A program made the translations under genes and the position numbers. Positions 57,410 through 64,000 of a stretch of DNA of 64,000 nt are shown piece after piece (the first letter of the stretch is position 1; each line of letters begins with the position of its first letter). The notes under the pieces were generated by a model. It did no database searches. It was given only the letters and a program-made list of their open reading frames with translations, and had not been told where the DNA came from. Origin of the DNA: Sepioteuthis lessoniana (taxonomy: Eukaryota > Mollusca > Cephalopoda > Myopsida > Loliginidae). The stretch lies in NCBI GenBank assembly GCA_963585895.1, contig OY757904.1, positions 160,304,896 to 160,368,895 on the forward strand, given 5' to 3'.

Positions 57410-58019
57410 TGTGACAATACACCGCTGGTCGGTCCCCACTATCTCAACCTCATAAACCACTCATGGCTAGCCGATCGTCTAGTGTTTTCTCTCATCTCCG
57501 GCCAGAGGTATTTCACGTTTCTTTGCAAACTTACAAAACACAACATACACAACTGAGAGGGTGGAAGAAAATAGAACAAACAAACACGGACTTAGGTTAG
57601 CTCCAAGCGCAAGAATAGAGAAGTTTGTGACACTTTTGTGTAGCTTTCTGTGCATCTTTAGGCTATTGCGAGTGTGTATACGAGCAAAATTCACACACAG
57701 CCACCAGAAATGCTTACTCATCCTCTCCCGTTGGCCAACCCGGCCTCTGGGTCCACAGGTCCTTGCAGTAACCTTTCTCTGATCATCGGCTTCCTCCGAC
57801 TTCTGTTGACTGCTCTCTCCTGCTGACTGCCTTATTCTGTCGACTGCCCTGTTCTTCTGTTCTGGTCTGGGACTTTCCTTCCCTCGTCTTCTTCCGGTCT
57901 CGTGGGAAATCTCGCGTGCAAACCCTTTGGGTGGGTTTCGCGCTAAAACAGAAAAAGGGATCCTCTGACTGGCACCCACACAAACACCCACAGAAACGAA
58001 TGCCACCCACCGTGTCACA
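57410..58019. mobile_element. Solo LTR of an LTR retrotransposon
   Basis: 610 bp starting TGTGACA and ending TGTCACA, i.e. inverted TG..CA termini, with a 4-bp target duplication CATG on each side (57406-57409 and 58020-58023). Removing it with one CATG makes the host LINE A sequence read through in one frame as 'FKKFTNIHDRLALKMDRYQQ'. The ends and the 4-bp duplication suit a Ty3/Gypsy-type element. GC-richer than its surroundings. The 179- and 126-codon minus-strand open frames lying in it have no known motif and I treat them as chance. No internal region or second LTR is present, so recombination between LTRs presumably removed the body. Orientation not determined. Confidence 0.88.
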
Positions 58020-58195
58020 CATGAATATTGGTGAATTTCTTGAACCTGAATCCATCATGGCCTGGCGTTTTCTAATATGATATTTTTTAAATGTTATTCT
58101 CAGTAAATCTATGTGTATTTCCACTTTCGGCCCTTTTTCGAGTACTTCTAACTCTTTCGCCATGTTGCTTATCCATTCGGCTTTTTAGTTATTCC

Positions 58196-59225
58196 CTCAG
58201 ATCTCTAGAATTTTTTAAAGTAACCTAGCTGGTTTTATCCGTGCTATGGTCTGGATGATCTCGATTTTTTGCACCGAGTCTTTTTTCCTGGTTCTTGAAG
58301 AACTATTCAAGGAACCCTAATTACGACTGGTTTCACCGACATCATGTTCCATAATTTTTTTAGTTACCTGACAAGGTCTAAGTATTTGTCCATTTTTTTG
58401 CTTTCTTTAATTTTCATTCAGTGGTTTACTAAAACTGCAAAATCCACAAGATGACAAAATTTTGTTTATTAGAATTTAGTTTGGTCTTCTTGCCAGTTTG
58501 TATCTCTAAGTCCCAAAAAATTTTATGAGTCACATTTTCAAGGAAAGATTATGATTTGTGCAAATACCATTTATCAGTTTAATCAAATTTTGGTCTCGTG
58601 AATAATTCCCATAAGATCACCTTCCCCACCCAATGATGTTTTCTTCGGCGTTCCATTTTTTTTGTCACTTTGTGACATTCGCTGATTCTATGATTATTTG
58701 TTTCATTTCTCTCACCATTTAACCTACATTGGCAATTCTCCGGCATAATTTTTGTTTTAACATAATTTGTCCTCATAGCATTATTTTCTGCTGCAATAAA
58801 TAATAGTTTCTCTCTTAAGATTTCCTCTTGGTGTATACATTTGTCTCTTAAAGTCATCTCATACACAATATCCTTAATTAGTGCCCATAAAGTTTGTTTT
58901 TTTTCTTTTTGTTTTCTCCGTTTTAATATTCCTTTTTTTGTCTGTCTTTTTTCTTGGGTTCTTTGGGGTGTAATTATTATTTCTTTATTCATGTTTATCA
59001 GTTATTAGAGCTTTGAGTTGCTATATCTAGACATTCTCTAATTTTGGTGAGTCTTCTCCCTCCTTCTTTTCTTCTAATATATCATCCGGCTACATTATCT
59101 TTCGGGTGTAAGTTTCTGTGCATCGTCATAATTTTTTCTCGTTTTGTTTCCCATGTTTAATTTTTATTGTTTATGTTTTCATCTCTTCCTACTGCAATTA
59201 ATGTTCTTCTAGCATTCCGATAAAC
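58196..59225 (-). pseudogene. RLE-type LINE family A, copy 4 (diverged)
   Basis: Minus strand: 'ITPQRTQEKRQTKKGILKRR' and 'KQTLWALIKDIVYEMTLRDK' (58992-58870), 'EILREKLLFIAAENNAMRTN', the zinc knuckle 'CQCRLNGERNETNNHRISEC' (about 58730; Asn where the second Cys is expected), 'GKVILWELFTRPKFD' (58579-58620), then decayed endonuclease and terminal parts to about 58200. It differs in spelling throughout from copies 3 and 5, so it is a separate subfamily or an older copy. Confidence 0.8.
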
Positions 59226-59660
59226 AGCAGGTAACTCGGAGTGGGGGGGTCTTGGGATTGAGGCATGGAATTCTCTTTAAATCCAAAGAATTTTCCGGTA
59301 TATTTCCGTCGGCCACAGCACTTCCGCTGTCTTGAAAGTCTCTCTCTCTCTCTCTCTTCCCTTTTCTCGAATCTTTAATTTCTCATGAATTGCCTCAAGT
59401 ATTTTGGAATGTGTCCAAAGCAACAATTATTATGGGTACATGGTGATCTCACGTGCCTGTGTTATTGTTGGTAACTCAGCATCAGGTCAATGACTTTAGA
59501 CATTAAGTATTTACCTCAACATATACGCACTTCCAAGAATGGCAGAATTTTGGAAAGTGCCAATGCCACATGAAAAGCCCTGCTGTTTTAAGAACACCTT
59601 GAAACTCTTGGGTATGGAGCCCACTGCGCCAATTATGGTCGAAATTATTATTATTATTGC
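59226..59660 (-). pseudogene. Fragment of a third LINE family (terminal block)
   Basis: Minus strand near 59640-59510 reads 'TIIGAVGSIPKSFKVFLKQQ' and 'GIGTFQNSAILGSAYM'. This is a variant of the terminal block seen in families A ('IVIGALGTVTKGL') and B ('VIVGALGRIKK'), in the same position before an ATT-type tail. The rest of the element is not recognisable. A short (TC)n lies at 59341-59359. Confidence 0.55.
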
Positions 59661-59672
59661 TATTATTATTAT
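59640..59672. repeat. (ATT)n tail
   Basis: Interrupted ATT units between the fragment above and LINE A copy 5. Confidence 0.85.
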
Positions 59673-60985
59673 TAATCTATTTCGAGTTTTTTTACACCAG
59701 CTTTAGCCGATGGTTTCTCACTGGAATTTAATTGAAATCAAGTCTCCTCAAGTCTCCAGGACTCTTCTCAGTATTCTGACTGATCTCAACAATGTTGTAG
59801 TTTGGATGGTCCCTACTCGTCCTTTTATTTCCAAGTCCTCCAGTCCTAGTATCAATCTTTTAGTGCCTGTGCCAAGAGTCCCAACTACAATCGGTATAAT
59901 CGTCGCTTTTATGTTCCAGAGTTTTTTTTCAATTCCTTAGCTAGGCCCGGGTACTCATCCTTCTTTTCGCTTTCTTTCAATTTTACACTGTGATCAGCTG
60001 GGGCAGCAAAGTCCACAATTTTACACGTTCTTTTTTTTTTTTCTTTTTGTTGATTATTATAAAATCTGGTCAATTAGTTGATCAATTTGTATGTTAAAAT
60101 CCTAGAGGAGTTTGTATGTGTCATTCTCCTGGACAGATGTAGGGTTGTGTATATACCATTTGTTCGTATGATCAAAATTTAATTTCTTGCACAATTACCT
60201 ATGAATCGCCTTTCCCTTCCTGTCGCATCTAGTCTTATACTCTTTCTGTGCTAATTTGCTGCATTCGCTTATTATGTGATTGATCGTTTCGTCTCTTTCA
60301 CCAAATAACCTACATTTGCTGTTTTGTTGCATCTTATCTATTCATACTCTGATTGATTGGTCCTTATAGCGTTGTTTTGTGCTGTTATTAGAAGAGATTC
60401 CATTTCTCTCTTAAAGTTTTCCTTTCGTAGCCACGTCCGAGTTTTCTCGTGTGAGATGTTGCTTGTTAGTCGTTTAAAACATCCATAGAGTTGTTTTTCT
60501 TCCCATTTTTCTTAAGTGGTTATTTCCGTTCTATTGATCCTCACGTTGTCAGGATTGGTTTTGGTGGCTGTAATCAGTCTCCCTCCACACTTTTCTATGT
60601 AGTCTTCAAGTCGTTGTATCGATGCGTCAACGCTGTCTTGAATGCTGGCAAGTTCTCTTCCTCCTTCTTTTCTAGACACAAATAGCCTGTCAACGTAATT
60701 TCTGGAATGTAAAACCTGATGCATGGTCATTAGTTTTCTTGTTCTCTGGTCAATTGGCTTAAGTTTTTCTCTGACGCGCTTTAAGAATGGTCCTGAATAT
60801 CTTACGAGGGAAACAGCCCAGGTATTTATCCCTTTTTTAATGTTCTAGCAGTATAGTTTGGTTTTGAGAAGCTTTCGCATTATCCTGGGTTACTCTTTCT
60901 TAATTTTTTCTTTTATCTCCACTTGGTTGACGGTATCAGCTTCCAATATTCCCAAATATTTGTTGGTTTGCTTTTCTCCGACACA
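59673..60985 (-). pseudogene. RLE-type LINE family A, copy 5
   Basis: Minus strand from the RT thumb onward: 'ADTVNQVEIKEKIKKE'-like sequence (about 60940-60900), 'TMHQVLHSRNYVDRLFVSRK' and 'GRELASIQDSVDASIQRLED' (60730-60600), 'GGRLITATKTNPDNVRINRT', the zinc knuckle 'KCRLFGERDETINHIISECS' (about 60310; again Phe at the second Cys), 'CKIVDFAAPADH' in the endonuclease core (about 60000-60040), 'VKLKESEKKDEYPGLAKELK' (about 59945-59985), and the terminal 'IIPIVVGTLGTGTKRL'-like end with 3' UTR near 59700-59760. Very similar to copy 3 in this part, so both are probably from the same subfamily. Confidence 0.85.
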
Positions 60986-60989
60986 CTGG

Positions 60990-61140
60990 TGTTTTTTTTT
61001 TATTGAAGTTGAAGTGACAGCAAGTCAATTCATGTCTCCTGAACTCCTCTAAGAAGCCAAGTTGATTTTAACAATGTTCTGATAAGGATGGTTGCCACTT
61101 TTGTAATGTTCCTTGCTGGGGGGGGTCATTTTGGCCGATA
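60990..61140 (-). pseudogene. RLE-type LINE family A, copy 6 (3' end only)
   Basis: Plus-strand text 'gtgacagcaagtcaattcatgtctcctg', 'aacaatgttctgataagg' and 'atggttgccac' is the complement of the family A 3' UTR and last codons. Strongly diverged. It directly follows copy 5. Confidence 0.65.
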
Positions 61141-61616
61141 CTTAAACTCTCTTCACTCGCGTAAAAAAGCCAAATACCGAGTATGGAATGCTAATTCGCG
61201 ATGTTACATTTCACTTCTACTTTTCATACGCACTTGTCTCTCGTCAGATCTCTGACTGACCCATTTTTATTCCCACCACTCTAGTCACATGAAATTCAGT
61301 AACACAATTCATTTCAAAATTTGTGTTTGTTGGTTAGATATCCGTGTTCAAATCATACGGGTCGCGATCGGCACATTTTTCTGTATAACACTTAAGAAGG
61401 TTGTATTATTGTAGATTGTCTTCACTTCGATCATCAAACGATTATGCAAATATTTGTTTATTTCTTTGACTCCTAATATGATCAACTATCATCATCATCA
61501 TCATCACCATTATCATCGCTCTGTAATCAACAGTTTCCTGTTTTGTGTTGTTCCGTTCCTTAGGCAGAGAATAGTTAACTCCCTTTATATATACAATTAC
61601 TCAACCCCTCTGTAAC
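61141..61616. other. Stretch without recognisable gene
   Basis: Nothing recognised apart from (ATC)n at about 61489-61508. Confidence 0.4.
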
Positions 61617-61815
61617 ATTCAGGATATAATACGAGGTGAAATTTTAAGCAGAGTGCAGTTGGTTTTAATCAAGAGTTTTCCTTCTCGTTGACTGGTTGCC
61701 CAACCGAGGTTATGGAACCTAGTCTGCCTTTTTACGCATTGATTTATTTATGGCTTTTCCAGGGGCAGTTGTCCGAAATAAAACAAAAAAACAGTCTCGT
61801 TCAATATTACGTGGC
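61617..61815 (-). mobile_element. tRNA-derived SINE S1, minus-strand fragment
   Basis: Reverse complement of the S1 tail and body: 'aggatataatacgaggtg', 'gagttttccttctcgttgac', 'gttgcccaaccgagg' and 'ggaacctagtctgcc'. The head is eroded. Confidence 0.7.
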
Positions 61816-63020
61816 TTAGCTTATAACAGCATAAGACAAAATCATTTAAGATAATTGTTGAAAGACTGGATTACACCAATCTAACAAGATACTTGGGTTC
61901 GCCTACCTCTCTGTATTCGTGCCGGTAAAATCAGCTTTTAAGATCCACATTTTTACTTTGGTTCGAATACTGAGCTCTGGTGTCGATGAAAAATTCACAC
62001 CTCAGACCCCAAATAGATCAATTTCCAAGTTTCTTTTTATTTGAATTTGCATTAAACTTAGATTCTTCTCGAAGTTTTAGAAGATGTTGTAACTGGTTGA
62101 AGGTAGTTTCCTCGTACGGAATGAATTCAAAAACATTTGGGTGGTATTATCAACGACATTCTTTATTGCCTGGGCAAACTTAAGAGAATGGATACAGAAA
62201 TAAAAGGAAATACAAAAAAGTGAATGTAGACATTTTTAAAGAAACGTCCTTGTGTGGGTCGATAGGTCTTTTGTGTAAGGACGGGTAAAAGAAGTGGTAA
62301 AGACTTATATAATTGTGAAGTGTATTTTTCTATGGTGGCATGTTCAATGTGAGGTTTATTGGGGACTAATATTTCTCATGTCCAGAAAGACATGATTTGG
62401 TTTGTTATTAAGGCATAACGCGAGTAAGAAGAGAAGGAATTATCAAATATTGCTTGGTCAAGCATACATCTGTCGTTTATTTGCAGTTAATGGAAAAGAT
62501 ATTGATGCTTTTGCACGCTTTTATTTGTATTCTGCTTTGACAATCATCACAAACTTTGGTAGACAAAGGTTGTAAACCCATAGAGTAGGAGGACTTTAAT
62601 AAGCCAATATTCCAAATGAGGAATGATGGCCTGACCCTTCGTATCCGTGTGGAATACGTACAAATAAGATATGTAAAAATTGACCACTATGACATCAGTT
62701 ATAATAATGATTATCTCCCTTTTTCTTATGATTATCGACCACATTAATGTTCAGTAAAAGATTAACCAAAAGCAAATCAGATAATTAATCAACTTACATT
62801 CTTTTATAATTTTGTTTCATTTCTTTTTCTAAGAATGTATGCTTTTAGCGAAATCAACTCCTTCAATTAAAATGGGTGCCGTCGTTATCTTCCTTTTCTA
62901 TAAAAACTGATGAACAAATTTTAAAATATTCTAGTCGAACTACATCTACTGTTGGACATCTCCCGTCATTTTCAATGATGATTATGTTGTTTTAGGAGGA
63001 TTATACATTAGATTAGATTT
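61816..63020. other. AT-rich stretch without recognisable gene
   Basis: Nothing recognised. Open frames at 61980-62183 and 62547-62744 show no motif. Confidence 0.4.
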
Positions 63021-63037
63021 TAAACAATAATAATAAT

Positions 63038-63109
63038 AATAATGCTGTCGTTTGGATGGTCTCCACCAGTTGGCGGACGGGTGGAGACCATCCAAACGAC
63101 AGCATTATT
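63038..63109. repeat. Perfect 30-bp inverted repeat at a LINE A 5' edge
   Basis: Bases 63038-63067 are the exact reverse complement of 63080-63109, with a 12-bp spacer (agttggcggacg). Both arms are family A coding sequence ('gctgtcgtttggatggtctc'), so the 5' end of the plus-strand fragment has been copied in inverted orientation. Confidence 0.95.
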
Positions 63110-63205
63110 GAGAACAGCCAGAGTACTGAGAAGAGTCTTGGAGACCTGAGGAGACTTGCTGTCACTCCATTGAAAAACCATCAGCTAACGCTGATGTGAA
63201 AATCT
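63069..63205 (+). pseudogene. RLE-type LINE family A, copy 7 (3' end, plus strand)
   Basis: The only family A copy on the plus strand. It begins 'ttggcggacgggtggagacc', continues 'agagtactgagaagagtctt' and 'ggagacctgaggagacttgc', and ends with the 3' UTR 'catcagctaacgctgatgtg' at a long trinucleotide tail. It encodes the 'RTGGDHPNDSIIENSQSTEK'-type reading in one frame and 'GRVETIQTTALLRTARVLRR' in the coding frame. Confidence 0.85.
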
Positions 63206-63238
<33 letters not shown>

Positions 63239-63304
63239 ATAATAATAATAATAATAATAATAAGAAGAAGAAGAAGAAGAAGAAGAAGAATCTATAAATT
63301 TTAG

Positions 63305-63335
<31 letters not shown>

Positions 63336-63380
63336 TAATAATAATAATAATAATAATGATAATAATAATAATAATAATCT
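63206..63380. repeat. Compound trinucleotide tail of LINE A copy 7
   Basis: Blocks (CTA)n, (ATA)n and (GAA)n, a short 'tctataaattttagat' spacer, then two (AAT)n blocks. A similar 'tctattaattttaaat' follows at about 63377-63393, so the spacer is duplicated. Confidence 0.95.
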
Positions 63381-63454
63381 ATTAATTTTAAATAATAACA
63401 AGCAATAAATTTGCACTTATAGGTGTTTTACATTATCAGCTTGGAATTTTATCA

Positions 63455-63560
63455 TTATATACGTATATACGTACATATTAATAATATTATTATATACGTA
63501 TGTACGTATATACTAATAAAATCATTATATAAGTACATAAGTACATATTATCATGTGTGT
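63455..63560. repeat. TA/ACGT-rich quasi-palindromic tract
   Basis: Repeated 'tatatacgtatatacgtaca' and 'tatgtacgtatatac' segments in inverted arrangement around 'ttaataatattatta', followed by 'aagtacataagtacat'. Confidence 0.75.
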
Positions 63561-63744
63561 GAATTCATGTGTATAAATTTTGCTCGACCGAATTTTCGAA
63601 TTTAACTGAGTAATAATACTGTTTAGGGAACATAAGACTCGAAACAAAATAATAAATTTCATTTTTTTGATCTCCACAGTTCCAAAAATAATATGGATAT
63701 CAACTGAGTCTTTCAATATAAATGTCGAAGTATGTATTTACCTC

Positions 63745-63975
63745 CCACCTCTGTAACAGGTCATTTCAAAGAGGAGTACAGCTAATTTAAATTTCGAGTT
63801 TTTCCTTCTTTCTAGGCTAAAGGGAACAGTTTAGCTTACTTATACTCTGAAGAAGAAAATGTGTTCCTGTCTTTCATAAGGGTATTAGCGAGAAGTGAAA
63901 TAAAAACAGCCTCTCCTTGAATTTGAACTTGGTTCGTCGTGTCTATTTCCTAAAACTAAAACTGTTACATCATGA
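63745..63975 (-). mobile_element. tRNA-derived SINE S1, minus-strand, diverged
   Basis: Reverse complement of S1: 'ttccttctttctaggc', 'ataagggtattagcg', B-box side 'tgaatttgaacttgg' and A-box side 'aaactgttacatcatg'. Confidence 0.65.
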
Positions 63976-64000
63976 ATGTTGAATAAATTCAAACAAAACA

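Larger units (their letters stand above)
55363..58195 (-). pseudogene. RLE-type LINE family A, copy 3
   Basis: Minus strand, N to C: 'MAKELEVLEKGPKVEIHIDL' (58163-58100); a 'RFKKFTNIHDRLALK' block that becomes continuous once the solo LTR is removed; 'NVPEWMTKGKTTLIQKDTPQ' (about 57360); 'NGCHKGTEDLLYIVQHILNE' (about 57180); the RT active site YMDD (56875-56886) in 'LYMDDIKWFVKNE'; 'MEFGIEKYAMLVMKSGKRYF' (56796); 'LEEKETYKYLEILEADTIKQ'; the zinc knuckle 'KCRLFGERDETINHIIIKCS' (about 56000), whose second cysteine is Phe; 'QKEYKTKHDW'; the endonuclease block with 'CKIVDFAIPAD'-like residues near 55690; and the terminal 'GALGTV'-like end and 3' UTR at 55370-55450. Interrupted by a 49-bp duplication (56422-56519) and a solo LTR (57410-58019). 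Stops and frameshifts throughout. Confidence 0.85.

Noticed and set aside
57479-58018. 179-codon minus-strand open frame (and an overlapping 126-codon frame)
   Set aside because: It lies within the solo LTR, crosses no known motif and is explained by the higher GC content of the LTR.

Overview
This window looks like AT-rich non-coding DNA from an animal nuclear genome. I found no host protein-coding gene, no rRNA gene and no intact tRNA gene. Almost everything that can be recognised is mobile DNA at various stages of decay, embedded in featureless AT-rich sequence and many microsatellites. The combination of RTE-like, restriction-like-endonuclease (RLE) and other LINEs, Penelope-like elements, tRNA-derived SINEs, Tc1/mariner transposons and long (TA)n and (AC)n arrays would fit a lophotrochozoan invertebrate, possibly a mollusc such as a cephalopod. 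That is an inference from repeat content only, with low to moderate confidence.

Layout. 1-9.6 kb is AT-rich, with one well-bounded SINE (2436-2726) and fragments of a dispersed repeat that I call family D. 9.6-12.1 kb is a decayed minus-strand LINE with an apurinic-type endonuclease. 12.2-13.9 kb is a piece of an RLE-type LINE (family A) split by a D element. 14.7-15.8 kb is the 3' part of a Penelope-like element with a GIY-YIG domain, followed by a hammerhead-ribozyme-like motif. 16.6-20 kb, 30.7-33.6 kb, 34.3-35.2 kb, 21.4-22.1 kb and 44.9-45.15 kb are copies of one RTE-like LINE. The first carries a SINE with an 18-bp target duplication. The third is nearly intact and carries only two nonsense changes. 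23.0-24.6 kb is a Tc1-like transposon with long inverted repeats sitting in a TA microsatellite.

43.9-61.1 kb is a dense cluster of minus-strand LINEs: family A copies at about 43.97-47.55, 55.1-55.3, 55.4-58.2, 58.2-59.2, 59.7-61.0 and 61.0-61.1 kb, and a different long LINE (family B) at 50.6-54.9 kb. A Penelope-like element (49.1-50.4 kb) lies between them. The cluster is riddled with later insertions that can be read precisely: D (44060-44517), an RTE 3' end (about 44.9-45.15 kb), a SINE (49371-49659), an internally deleted mariner (51537-52428) and a solo LTR (57410-58019). Several were confirmed by target-site duplications and by restoration of a continuous reading frame across the insertion point.

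The elements do not work together as a pathway. The window is best read as a stratigraphy of insertions: old LINEs, invaded by D elements, SINEs, a mariner and an LTR element, then microsatellite growth, often at LINE 3' tails. The most unusual items are family D (its 3' tail resembles that of one SINE-like copy, and its head is tandemly amplified), the hammerhead-like motif, the shared loss of a zinc-ligand cysteine in family A copies, and a near-perfect 31-bp hairpin at 29791-29861.
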